This document shows positions 27,239 to 35,576 of a stretch of DNA of 64,000 nucleotides, in pieces (positions within the stretch are counted from its first letter, which is position 1; every line of letters starts with the position of its first letter). The notes under the pieces were generated by a model. It was not told the origin of the DNA. It saw nothing but the letters and a program-made list of their open reading frames with translations, and made no database searches. A program made the position numbers and the translations under genes. This DNA is from Alcanivorax sp. REN37. Its GTDB lineage: Bacteria > Pseudomonadota > Gammaproteobacteria > Pseudomonadales > Alcanivoracaceae. The stretch is taken from contig NZ_JBGCUO010000001.1 of assembly GCF_041102775.1 (NCBI RefSeq), positions 434,001 to 498,000 of the forward strand. The letters run 5' to 3'.

Positions 27239-30200
27239 CCTTCACCGATCTGTATGTGCGGCGGCCAGTGCTGGCGCTGGTGGTCAGTTGCTTGATTCTG
27301 TTGGTGGGGCTGTTCGCGCTCAACCAATTGCCGGTGCGCCAGTACCCGGAGCTGGAGAACGCCACCATCACCGTCACCACCGAATACCCTGGCGCGCCAG
27401 CGGAGACGGTGCAGGGTTTCATTACTCAGCCGATTGCCCAAGCGCTGTCGACAGTGGAGGGCAGCGATTATCTGTCGTCCACCTCGGTGCAGGGGCGCAG
27501 CACCATCACCCTGCGCCTACAACTGAATGCCGACTCCACCCAGGCGTTGACCGAGGCGATGGCCAAGGTCAATCAGGTGCGTTACCGGCTGCCGGAGCAG
27601 GCCTACGATCCGGTGATCGAGCGCTCCGCCGGTGATTCCACCGCGGTGGCTTATGTCGGTTTCACTGCTGGTGACATTGGACTGCCGGCACTCACCGACT
27701 ACTTGTCGCGGGAAGTGGAGCCGCAGCTGTCAGCCATCACCGGGGTAGCGCGGGCGCAAAGCTTTGGCGGCCAGACGCTGTCGCTGCGCATTGATCTGGA
27801 TCGTGATCGTATGGCGGCCCGTGATATTTCCGCCGCCGAACTGGCGCAGGCGTTGCGCGACAACAACGTGCAGGCGGCGCCCGGCACCATCAAGGGTGCC
27901 TTTGTGCTGGCCGATGTGCGCGTTAACACCGATCTGCAAGACCTGGATGCCTTCCGTGACCTGGTGCTGCGCCGCGAGGGTGACAGTCTGGTGCGATTGC
28001 GCGATGTGGCCAGTGTCACGCTAGGCGCCGCCCGCACCGAAACCAGTGGCCTGATGAACGGCGAGCCGGCAATCCACGTCGGCCTATTCCCGACTCCCAC
28101 CGGCAACCCGCTGGAGATTGTCGCCGGTGTGCGTGCGCTGTTGCCGGGCATCGAAAAGACGTTGCCGCCGGGGGTGAAAGTCGATCTGGGCTATGAAACC
28201 GCGCGCTTCATCGACGCTTCTATTGACGAGGTGCTGCGCACACTGATCGAAGCCATGCTGATCGTGGTGGTGGTGATCTACTTATGCCTGGGCTCGCTGC
28301 GCAGTGTGCTGATTCCGGTGGCCACTATCCCGCTGTCGATGCTTGGTGCAGCGGGGTTGATGCTGGCGTTTGGATTCAGCATTAACCTGCTGACGTTGCT
28401 GGCCATGGTGTTGGCAATCGGGCTGGTGGTAGACGATGCCATCGTGGTGGTAGAGAACGTGCACCGCCATATTGAGGCCGGGCGCTCGCCGGTGGTGGCG
28501 GCGCTGATCGGCGCCCGGGAAGTGGCCGGCCCGGTGATCGCGATGACGTTGACGCTGGCGGCGGTGTACGCCCCGATCGGTTTCATGGGCGGGCTCACTG
28601 GTGCCTTGTTCAAGGAATTTGCACTGACGCTGGCCGGTGCGGTGGTGGTGTCGGGCGTGGTGGCGCTGACGCTGTCGCCGATGATGAGTTCCTATCTGCT
28701 CGGGGGGCAGCAGCACGAGGGACGCGTGGCGCGCGCCGCCGAGCGGGTGTTCGGCGTGCTGGCAGAGGGTTATGGCCGGCTGCTGGACGCCTCGCTGGCA
28801 CGGCGCTGGATCACCGGCTCGCTGGCCGTGCTGGTGTGCGTATCGCTGCCGTGGCTGTACAGCCTGCCGCAGCGAGAGTTGGCACCGAGCGAAGATCAGG
28901 CGGCGGTGCTGACCGCCATTAAGGCGCCGCAGCATGTAAATCTCGCCTACGCCGAACACTTCAACCGACGGCTCGACCAGCTTTATTGGCAGTTTCCGGA
29001 AACCGAAAGCACTTGGATCATCAACGGCACCGACGGTCCCAGCAGCAGTTTCGGAGGCATCAATCTAAGCAGCTGGCAGCAGCGTACACGCAGTGCCGCC
29101 GAGGTGCAGGGTGCGCTGCAGGCCGCGGTGGCAGACATCGAAGGCAGCAGCATCTTTGCCTTCCAAGTGGCGCCGCTGCCCGGTGGCACCGGCGGTTTGC
29201 CGGTGCAGATGGTGCTGCGTAGCGCCGCCGGCCACCAAGTGCTGTACGACGCCATGGCGCAGCTCAAGCAGCGCGCCTGGCAGAGCGGCTTGTTTGTAGT
29301 GGTAGACAGCGACCTTGATTACACCAACCCGGTGGCGGCGGTGACGGTGGATCGTGCCAAGGCCAACGCGCTTGGCGTGCGCATGGCCGACATCGGTGAT
29401 GCGCTGTCAGTGATGATCGGCGAGCAGTACGTTAACCGCTTCAGTCTGCAGGGCCGCGCCTATGACGTGATCCCGCAGGCGCTGGCGCAGCAACGACTGA
29501 CGCCAGCGGATCTGGGGCAGCAGCGGGTGCGCGCCCATGACGGCAGCCTGATCCCGCTGTCGACGCTGGTGCGTATTAGCACCGAGGTGGCGCCCAATGC
29601 GCTGACCCAGTTCAACCAGCAAAACGCGGCCACCTTCCAAGCGATTCCGGCGCCCGGTGTGTCGCTGGGCGATGCGGTGGCGTTCCTGGAGCAGCAGGCC
29701 GACCAGCTGCCGGCCGGTTTCAGCCATGACTGGCAATCGGAAGCGCGCCAGTACAAGCAGGAAAGCGGCGCCTTGGTGTGGGCGTTCCTCGGTGCCCTGG
29801 TGGTCATTTATTTAGTGCTGGCGGCGCAGTACGAAAGCCTGCGCGACCCGCTCACCATCTTGGTCACGGTGCCGCTGTCAATCTGCGGTGCGCTGGTGCC
29901 GCTGGCGCTGGGCTGGGCGTCGCTCAACATCTACACCCAGATCGGGTTGGTGACGCTGATCGGTCTAATCAGCAAGCACGGCATCCTGATGGTGGAGTTT
30001 GCCAACAGCTTGCAAGCCAGCGACGGGCTCAGCAAAGCAGTGGCGATTCGGCGCGCGGCGCAGATCCGGCTGCGGCCAGTGCTGATGACCACCGGCGCCA
30101 TGGTGTTCGGCCTGATCCCGTTGTTGTTTGCCTCCGGCGCCGGCGCCAACAGCCGCTACGGGCTGGGGTTGGTAATCGTCGCCGGCATGCTAGTCGGCAC

Positions 30201-30333
30201 CTTATTCACGCTGTTCATCCTACCCACCGTTTACACCTTGCTGGCACGCGACCACCGCACTCTTCAGGCCGGCGCGCGCCAGCAGGCATTACAGCAATTC
30301 GACCGCGGGGAGGACGCCTCATGCGCAGTATGA
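27235..30333 (+). CDS. mexI: RND efflux pump, MexI-like
   Basis: A 1032-residue inner-membrane proton-driven exporter with the 12-helix RND layout and two large periplasmic loops. The start FTDLYVRRPVLALVVSCLIL is typical of the MexI/MexF HAE1 branch. The helix 4 proton-relay pair is DD in LVVDDAIVVVENVHRH, and GLVTLIGLISKHGILMVEF lies in helix 10. The P. aeruginosa homologue MexI exports phenazine precursors and other redox-active molecules; the substrate here is unknown. The gene overlaps the adaptor gene by 4 bases and the channel gene by 13. Confidence 0.94.
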   Translation: MTFTDLYVRRPVLALVVSCLILLVGLFALNQLPVRQYPELENATITVTTEYPGAPAETVQGFITQPIAQALSTVEGSDYLSSTSVQGRSTITLRLQLNADSTQALTEAMAKVNQVRYRLPEQAYDPVIERSAGDSTAVAYVGFTAGDIGLPALTDYLSREVEPQLSAITGVARAQSFGGQTLSLRIDLDRDRMAARDISAAELAQALRDNNVQAAPGTIKGAFVLADVRVNTDLQDLDAFRDLVLRREGDSLVRLRDVASVTLGAARTETSGLMNGEPAIHVGLFPTPTGNPLEIVAGVRALLPGIEKTLPPGVKVDLGYETARFIDASIDEVLRTLIEAMLIVVVVIYLCLGSLRSVLIPVATIPLSMLGAAGLMLAFGFSINLLTLLAMVLAIGLVVDDAIVVVENVHRHIEAGRSPVVAALIGAREVAGPVIAMTLTLAAVYAPIGFMGGLTGALFKEFALTLAGAVVVSGVVALTLSPMMSSYLLGGQQHEGRVARAAERVFGVLAEGYGRLLDASLARRWITGSLAVLVCVSLPWLYSLPQRELAPSEDQAAVLTAIKAPQHVNLAYAEHFNRRLDQLYWQFPETESTWIINGTDGPSSSFGGINLSSWQQRTRSAAEVQGALQAAVADIEGSSIFAFQVAPLPGGTGGLPVQMVLRSAAGHQVLYDAMAQLKQRAWQSGLFVVVDSDLDYTNPVAAVTVDRAKANALGVRMADIGDALSVMIGEQYVNRFSLQGRAYDVIPQALAQQRLTPADLGQQRVRAHDGSLIPLSTLVRISTEVAPNALTQFNQQNAATFQAIPAPGVSLGDAVAFLEQQADQLPAGFSHDWQSEARQYKQESGALVWAFLGALVVIYLVLAAQYESLRDPLTILVTVPLSICGALVPLALGWASLNIYTQIGLVTLIGLISKHGILMVEFANSLQASDGLSKAVAIRRAAQIRLRPVLMTTGAMVFGLIPLLFASGAGANSRYGLGLVIVAGMLVGTLFTLFILPTVYTLLARDHRTLQAGARQQALQQFDRGEDASCAV

Positions 30334-31724
30334 AAACCATGTGGAAACCGCTGGCGCTGGGCGTGTCAGCGTGGTGGCTGGGCGGTTGCATGGTCGGCCC
30401 GGATTATCAGTTGCCGGACAGCGCGCCGATCACTTTGGCCAGTGCCCACGCTGAACAATTCACCGGTGTGGCGGTGCCGCAGCCGTGGTGGCAGCTATTG
30501 CAGGACCCGGCGCTCAGCGCGCGGGTGGAGCAGGCACTGGCCGGCAATCTCAGCGTGCAGCAAGTGCAGGCGACGCTGGTGGCGGCGGAAGCGGTGGTGG
30601 ACGAGCGCCGCCGCGACCGTTATCCGGCGGTGACCGCTGGCGCCGAATACCAGCGCGGTCGCAGCCAGCAGGTCAGCGGTGGCCCGCGTCAGCGCTATGG
30701 CCACCAACAAGCAGGCCTGCACATGGCGTGGGAATTGGACCTGTTTGGCCGGCTAGCTCGCGGTCGTAATGCCGCCGCCGCCCACCGCGATGCCGTGGCA
30801 GCGGAGTTGGATCAAGCGCGTTTGAGCTTGGCTGCCGAGGTGGCGCGCAGTTATTACCAAGCCCGCGGCCTGCGTCAGCAGCTGCGAGTGCTGGCGCAGG
30901 AGCAACGCAGCTGGCAGCAGGCGTTGGCCTGGCGCGAGCAACAAGCGGTGCTCGGCGCCGGGTCGCCAGAGCAGCAGGCCCAGATAGCAGTCGAATTGGC
31001 CGCGGTTGAGGCGCAGCGGCCGCCGCTGATAGCCGCTTTACAACAGGCAGAAAACCGCTTGGCGGTGCTGACAGGGGTGCCGCCGGGGCAGGCGGGACCG
31101 GTGGCTGAGACCGCACCGGCCGCGCCGGGGGCGTTGCAATTGCCACTCGGCGATGTGGATCAGCTGCTGCGCAACCGGCCCGATGTGCGTCGCGCCGAAC
31201 GCCAGCTGGCATCGCGCACCGAGCAGGTTGGTGCCGCCACTGCCGAGCTGTATCCGCGTTTGGACCTGAGCGGCATGATCGGCGTGTTCGCCCTGCGCGG
31301 CAGTGATCTTGGCCGCAGTACCCGTGCTCACGCGCTGACGCCGACGTTGTCGTGGCCGGCGCTGGACTGGGGCAGCGTCAAAGCACGGGTGCGCGTGGCA
31401 GAGGCACAGGCTGACCAGGCCGAGCGGGCTTACCAGCAGCAGTTGCTGATTGCCCAAGAAGAGTTGGAGGCGGCACTGAATGGACTGGCCGCCGCCCAAC
31501 AGCAACTGGATGCCACCCTGCGTGCCGCCCATCACAGCGGCGATGTGCAGCGTATGGTGCAGGCGCGTTATCAGGCCGGCAGCGCACTGTGGTTGGAAGT
31601 ACTCGACAGCGAGCGGGCATTGCACCGGTTGCAGCGGCAGGCGGTGGCGGCGGATACCGCTTCGTGGTTGCAGGTGGTGGCGCTATACCAAGCGCTGGCC
31701 TGGGGCTTGCCGCCAGCGGGGTAG
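30321..31724 (+). CDS. opmD: outer-membrane efflux lipoprotein, OpmD-like (TolC/NodT family)
   Basis: The outer-membrane channel of the tripartite pump. The 467-residue product begins with a lipoprotein signal ending GGC (lipidation Cys) followed by MVGPDYQLP, the standard OprM-family start. Two tandem outer membrane efflux protein repeats follow (GLHMAWELDLFGRLARGRNA in the first; DVDQLLRNRPDVRRAERQLA, then a second repeat with ALDWGSVKARVRVAEAQ). The ATG at 30321 overlaps the pump gene by 13 bases. It is the last gene of the SoxR-controlled operon. Confidence 0.93.
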   Translation: MRSMKTMWKPLALGVSAWWLGGCMVGPDYQLPDSAPITLASAHAEQFTGVAVPQPWWQLLQDPALSARVEQALAGNLSVQQVQATLVAAEAVVDERRRDRYPAVTAGAEYQRGRSQQVSGGPRQRYGHQQAGLHMAWELDLFGRLARGRNAAAAHRDAVAAELDQARLSLAAEVARSYYQARGLRQQLRVLAQEQRSWQQALAWREQQAVLGAGSPEQQAQIAVELAAVEAQRPPLIAALQQAENRLAVLTGVPPGQAGPVAETAPAAPGALQLPLGDVDQLLRNRPDVRRAERQLASRTEQVGAATAELYPRLDLSGMIGVFALRGSDLGRSTRAHALTPTLSWPALDWGSVKARVRVAEAQADQAERAYQQQLLIAQEELEAALNGLAAAQQQLDATLRAAHHSGDVQRMVQARYQAGSALWLEVLDSERALHRLQRQAVAADTASWLQVVALYQALAWGLPPAG

Positions 31725-31749
31725 ATGTGACCGGGTGACTGCGCGGGAG

Positions 31750-31779
31750 CGAGCGGCCGATGGGGATCATCGCCGCTCG
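31750..31779 (+). terminator. possible terminator hairpin of the efflux operon
   Basis: CGAGCGGC (31750-31757) pairs with GCCGCTCG (31772-31779) around a 14-base loop that can itself pair (GAT/ATC). It lies 25 bases after the channel-gene stop and lacks a T-run. Confidence 0.4.
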
Positions 31780-31915
31780 AAGAGGACGTTAACCGCCTCA
31801 TCAGGGCGCCGGTCCCCCGGCGTTGATTTCTATCGCACCGCAGACCGGCGCCGAGTGTGGGTTGCGGTCGCCCGCATTGTTTGATGCCGACCGCCGTTGC
31901 TGCGGCCCGACGCCA

Positions 31916-32701
31916 TCAGACCGGCGGTTGGTAATGCTGCTGAGTGAGCAGGTCGATGCCGCAGGGCAGCGCGCCGATCCAGTCGAGGAACGCATTGATG
32001 CTGTCCGGGTCGGCAAACGGCCGGCCGTGCTGCGGCACAATCATCGCCACGTCCATGCGCCGCACCATGTTGGCCCACAGGCGGGTAACGGTACGGCTGG
32101 CCATGTAGCGGCGATGGAAACCTTCCATGTGCGGGATGTGGGCGGCGAAATCGGTCACCGGCTGGGCGTCGTCCACCAGTGACGCGCCCATGTCCCCGGA
32201 AAACAGGATCTTGCTGACCGGGTCATAGAGTTGGAAGTTGCCCACCGAGTGCAAAAAGTGCGCTGGGATTGCCTGCAGCTTGCATTGTCCCAGCGGAATC
32301 TGGGCGCCGGCGTCCGGCAACGCCGTGATGCGCTCGAAGGTATTGATGTCGCGCATGGTGGCCAGGTAGTTGGCGGTCAGGTGCGGCAGGAAGCGCGCCC
32401 ACAGCTTGGAACAAATCACCTGGGCGCGAGTGTGCAGCAGCCACTTGTCCAGCGACGCGATAATGTCCGGGTCCTGGTGGGAGGCAAACACATAGTTCAA
32501 TTCCTCCAGCTTGATGTAGCGTGCCAGCGTCAGTGCCAGCGGCGTGTAGGTTAGGTTGCCGCCGGGATCGAGCAGCAGCGTGTCGCCGTGGTCGATGATT
32601 AGAAACTGGTTCGACTGCACCCCCTCGCCGGTGACTAGGTTGTCGAAGCACAGGCAACGGTGCTCGCCGTTATCGAACAAAACAATGGGGTCGCGCCGCA
32701 T
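31916..32701 (-). CDS. stand-alone diiron metallo-beta-lactamase-fold protein (ODP/flavodiiron-core type)
   Basis: The fold and motifs match the oxygen-binding diiron (ODP) domain of flavodiiron proteins: HQDPD (His75, Asp77, Asp79), His148/His151 in HFLHSVGNF, Asp170 in LFSGDMGA and His225 in PQHG. Flavodiiron proteins reduce O2 or NO with electrons from an attached flavodoxin domain; at 261 residues this one lacks flavodoxin, so it needs a separate donor or acts as a sensor (inference). The ATG at 32701 has GAGG 7 bases upstream. A truncated second copy lies at 33747-33956. It converges on the efflux operon. Confidence 0.85.
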   Translation of the reverse strand: MRRDPIVLFDNGEHRCLCFDNLVTGEGVQSNQFLIIDHGDTLLLDPGGNLTYTPLALTLARYIKLEELNYVFASHQDPDIIASLDKWLLHTRAQVICSKLWARFLPHLTANYLATMRDINTFERITALPDAGAQIPLGQCKLQAIPAHFLHSVGNFQLYDPVSKILFSGDMGASLVDDAQPVTDFAAHIPHMEGFHRRYMASRTVTRLWANMVRRMDVAMIVPQHGRPFADPDSINAFLDWIGALPCGIDLLTQQHYQPPV

Positions 32702-32891
32702 GCCGCATCCTCGTGGCTGGCTGGAAAACGGGAGGTTGGATTCTGGTGACATTGCGCCGCACAGCGGTGACCTGGATCAACAACCGGATCGTCGCGGCAA
32801 AAACACGGATGACCGGTGGTTTTCGGCCCGCCAAGGGCACTTCCGACACCACCACCGGGTTGCTTGACCGTCAGCGTCCGTTGTCGAGTGA
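32534..32891. repeat. left copy of a diverged direct repeat (MBL start region plus envZ start tag)
   Basis: Bases 32638-32740 match 33893-33995 without gaps at roughly four bases in five by eye, and weaker similarity extends left to 32534 (against 33789). The 20 bases at 32872-32891 are identical to 34046-34065, which lie at the start of envZ. Left and right copies differ by about 80 bases in the segment between the two blocks. The left copy contains the functional start of the ODP-type gene. Confidence 0.8.
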
Positions 32892-33060
32892 TGTCCTGTG
32901 GGTTGAGCCCCAATAGCGGGCCTTTTGCTGTTATTTCGATGCAGCTTTTACTTTCTTTATAGCCTCTTGCAGCGCAAGCGTTAGGTATATGGACACCATT
33001 GATGCTTTTTTTCTATGGGCCAATACGGAACTGTTCTAGGCGAGAAAGGAGATGTGGGAT
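32702..33060. other. 359-bp gap containing the left repeat and an AT-rich junction
   Basis: Bases 32702-32891 belong to the left repeat. From about 32905 base composition falls sharply and stays low through the exported-protein gene. AGGAG (33047-33051) is the ribosome binding site of that gene, 9 bases before its ATG. I see no other gene. Confidence 0.6.
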
Positions 33061-33468
33061 ATGAAGTTTTTATTTCTGGTTGGTGTGTGTTTTTTTTGCA
33101 TATCCGGCGCCGCTTGGGCTGATTCAGGCATTCGGTCTACGGATACGTATGGGGGGAGCTATCCTGATTTGACACCCAACACCATCAATCCCGTAGTAAT
33201 AGGGGAGAGCATTCATGCTGAAGGAGGCGTTCAAATTGTTGAGCGTCAGTACCAGTTGAGTGATGGTGGTAGCTACCTTTATGTGAAAAGAAAGTATGAA
33301 CTTCTTGATGGGGGAGAGCTGAAGTTAATCTGGAGATCCGAGGCATCGATGGCTTTGGATAAAGCCCTGTGTGAGAAAGAAGGGCTCCTTGCACCCCAGA
33401 TGGATGCGGTAACTATTGTGTCTGCCGATGCACAGTGCCCGGTGATATGCGCAGCAAGTACCGAGTGA
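33061..33468 (+). CDS. small exported protein of unknown function, AT-rich
   Basis: I do not recognise this gene. The 135-residue product starts with a Sec signal peptide (MKFLFLVGVCFFCISGAAWA, likely cut before DSG), then a polar domain with alternating strand-like segments (VQIVERQYQLSDGGSYLYVK; KYELLDGGELKLIWR) and three late cysteines (LCEKEG, CPVICAAS). The ATG at 33061 is favoured over the ATG at 33052 because AGGAG directly abuts the latter. Its AT-rich codon use differs strongly from neighbours, a sign of transfer. It lies between the two copies of the direct repeat and is followed by a short terminator. Confidence 0.7.
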   Translation: MKFLFLVGVCFFCISGAAWADSGIRSTDTYGGSYPDLTPNTINPVVIGESIHAEGGVQIVERQYQLSDGGSYLYVKRKYELLDGGELKLIWRSEASMALDKALCEKEGLLAPQMDAVTIVSADAQCPVICAASTE

Positions 33469-33501
33469 CGCAGGGGCGGTAGCGCCTCCTAACTCCTTGT
33501 T

Positions 33502-33522
33502 GGAGATCAACGTCTCCTTTTT
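33502..33522 (+). terminator. terminator of the AT-rich exported-protein gene
   Basis: GGAGA (33502-33506) pairs with TCTCC (33513-33517) around a 6-base loop and is followed directly by TTTTT (33518-33522). The stem is short but the T-run is good. Confidence 0.6.
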
Positions 33523-33746
33523 CGCGATGGTGCCAGCTTGGTGGCCGCAGGCCGTCCCGCCTAGGCCAAAGTGTAGAAAACCTATTCCACGGTCGCTGAT
33601 GCGACCTCTGCGGCCATCATCTGACGAGGTGGCTCCACATCAATTTCTCGTTGGGTTTGCGGCTATTGGTGGATTGATTGGACCGTCAGTGCAAGTTTTT
33701 AGTAGCCGGTTAGTCGCCCGCTGTGCTGTCGTGCAGTGTCGACGCA

Positions 33747-33956
33747 TTAACTCCAAGTCATATTACCTTGCGCCAGTTGAACTCGGGCGCCAGCGGCGTG
33801 TTGCGTGGGGGTGCTGGTGGGATCCACCAGTAGCGTGTCGCCGGAGTAGACGCTCAGCAACCGGTTCGAGTGAACACCGTCGCCGGTGAGCCGGTTGTCG
33901 AAGCACAGGCAACGGTGCTTGCCCCTATCGAATAGAGCAAGGGTGTTGCAGCGCAC
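33747..33956 (-). pseudogene. truncated second copy of the ODP-type metallo-beta-lactamase-fold gene
   Basis: The first 46 codons, from a GTG at 33956, match the intact gene at 31916-32701 at about 60% of residues (HRCLCFDN, GDTLL and DP are shared). After residue 46 similarity fades and the frame stops at 69 codons, before any metal ligand. It is therefore a remnant with no catalytic part, lying back to back with envZ as the right repeat copy. Confidence 0.8.
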
Positions 33957-34065
33957 ACCGCATTCTCGTGTCTGGCTGGAAAACGGGAGCTTGGCGTTTG
34001 TTCAGATGGCGCGCGTCGCCGCCGACCATCGGTTAGCATGGCGGCCAGCGTCCGTTGTCGAGTGA
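33789..34065. repeat. right copy of the diverged direct repeat
   Basis: It matches 32534-32891 in the same orientation: 33893-33995 against 32638-32740, and an identical 20-base block 34046-34065 against 32872-32891. It carries the truncated ODP-type gene start and leads directly into intact envZ. The 897 bp between the copies hold the AT-rich exported-protein gene. Confidence 0.8.
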
Positions 34066-34072
34066 GCTGCCT

Positions 34073-35389
34073 GTGCGTCTGGTTCCACGAACATCTTTTG
34101 CCCGTTCCGCCTGGGTGGTGGCCTTGGTGATCCTGCTCACCCAGGTGCTGACGCTGTGGTTTTTTGCCCGCAACGCTTACTTGCCCGGCATCCGTGAATA
34201 TTCCCGTCTGGCGGTGTTGCAAGCCGAGCTGACGCTGTACCCCGACAGCCGCGACACCGAGGCGTCGACCCGGCTCGGCGAGGTGTCGGGCATCATGGCG
34301 GCGACACCGCCGGATGCTGACGACGGCGAGATTCCGCTGATCTCGCGCCCGGTGGTCAGCAGCTTCCGCGAAGAAATCGAAGAGTTGCTCGGCGAGCCGG
34401 TGCAGGTGCGTTTCGAGGATTCGCGGCGACCGGTGATTTGGATCAACGCCGCCTCGTTTGACGGCCACTGGCTGCGGGTGCCGATGACGTTTTTCCGCGA
34501 CTACGATCGTTATTTGATGATCGGCTGGGGCGTCACCGTGCCGCTGTTCTCGGTGCTGGCCGGGTTGCTGATTGCGCGTGGTTTGAACCGGCCGCTGAAA
34601 CGGCTGGAGCAGGTGGCGGCAGTGGTCGCGCGCGGCGATTCGGTGCCAGCGCTGAATGACCGTGACGGCCCGGAAGAAATCAACGCCGTGAGCCGCGCCT
34701 TCAACCGCATGGCGCAGGAGTTGGCGCAGGCCCAGCGCGACCGGGCGTTGTTGCTGGCCGGGGTGTCCCATGACTTGCGCACGCCGCTGACGCGGATGCG
34801 GCTGTCGGCAGAGTTCATTGACGATGAGGAGCTGTCCCACGGCATCATCGGCGACATCGAAGACATGGACGCGATCCTCGAACAGTTCATCGGCTTTATC
34901 CGCGATGGCGCTGACGAGCCGGCGGTGTACGACAACATCAATGAACTGATCGAAGACTGCGTCAGTCGCTTTGACGACCTCGAATGCCATCTGACCCTAG
35001 GCCGGGTGCCGCGGCTGATGCTCAAGCGGCTGACCATGCGCCGCTTGATCACCAACTTGCTCACCAATGCGCTCAAGTACGGCGCGCCGCCGGTGGAAAT
35101 CACCACCTTCGTGCAGGGGCAGGATGTGGTGATGATGGTGCGCGACCACGGCCCCGGCATTCGGCCAGAAGACATCCCGGTGCTGCTGCAACCGTTCTCG
35201 CGCGGTGAAAAAGCTCGCACCGTCACGGGTTCTGGTTTGGGGCTGGCGATCGTGCGCCGCATTGTCGACATGCACCACGGCCACATGCGCCTGAGCAACC
35301 ACCGCCAAGGCGGCCTGTGCGTGGAAATCCGTCTGCCGCTCACCGGTCGGCTGGTGCAGCCGGAGTCGCTGTCGGCGCGGGTGCGCTGA
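34073..35389 (+). CDS. envZ: osmosensor histidine kinase EnvZ
   Basis: EnvZ is the inner-membrane sensor kinase/phosphatase for OmpR. The product has TM1 (WVVALVILLTQVLTLWFF), a periplasmic domain, TM2 (LMIGWGVTVPLFSVLAGLLI), a HAMP domain, the H-box LLLAGVSHDLRTPLTRMRLS, then N, G1 (DHGPGI) and G2 (GSGLGLAIV) ATP-binding boxes. RTSFARSAW at the N-terminus aligns with E. coli EnvZ. I prefer the GTG at 34073 (438 residues); a TTG at 34055 in the same frame is an alternative, and neither has a strong ribosome binding site. It is separated from ompR by about 9 kb and must have its own promoter. Confidence 0.93.
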   Translation: MRLVPRTSFARSAWVVALVILLTQVLTLWFFARNAYLPGIREYSRLAVLQAELTLYPDSRDTEASTRLGEVSGIMAATPPDADDGEIPLISRPVVSSFREEIEELLGEPVQVRFEDSRRPVIWINAASFDGHWLRVPMTFFRDYDRYLMIGWGVTVPLFSVLAGLLIARGLNRPLKRLEQVAAVVARGDSVPALNDRDGPEEINAVSRAFNRMAQELAQAQRDRALLLAGVSHDLRTPLTRMRLSAEFIDDEELSHGIIGDIEDMDAILEQFIGFIRDGADEPAVYDNINELIEDCVSRFDDLECHLTLGRVPRLMLKRLTMRRLITNLLTNALKYGAPPVEITTFVQGQDVVMMVRDHGPGIRPEDIPVLLQPFSRGEKARTVTGSGLGLAIVRRIVDMHHGHMRLSNHRQGGLCVEIRLPLTGRLVQPESLSARVR

Positions 35390-35576
35390 CCCCGCAACAG
35401 GCGTCATTTCGTGTTCGCTGGCGGATCTGGCCGCCGGTCGGAAACCGCTCCCGTGCCCCTGCTTTAGCTGATGGAGATCAATCCTGCGCCCACGCGTCTG
35501 CCTACAGTGTGGAGCGGCGCAGGCAGTGGCTGCCCGCGCCAATGGCTGACACAGGGACGCAGTGGGAGGACGGCGA

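Noticed and set aside
32960-33000. Integron-like attC end (AAGCGTTAGGT) just before the AT-rich gene
   Set aside because: The simple site fits GTTRRRY, but no matching RYYYAAC partner or paired inner sites occur within 150 bases, and the sequence after the gene (TCCTAACTCC) does not fit the consensus. No integrase is present.
33497-33889. 130-codon open frame across the insert/right-repeat boundary
   Set aside because: It runs through the terminator and into the opposite strand of the MBL remnant, has no ribosome binding site, and its composition is not protein-like except for one short hydrophobic stretch.
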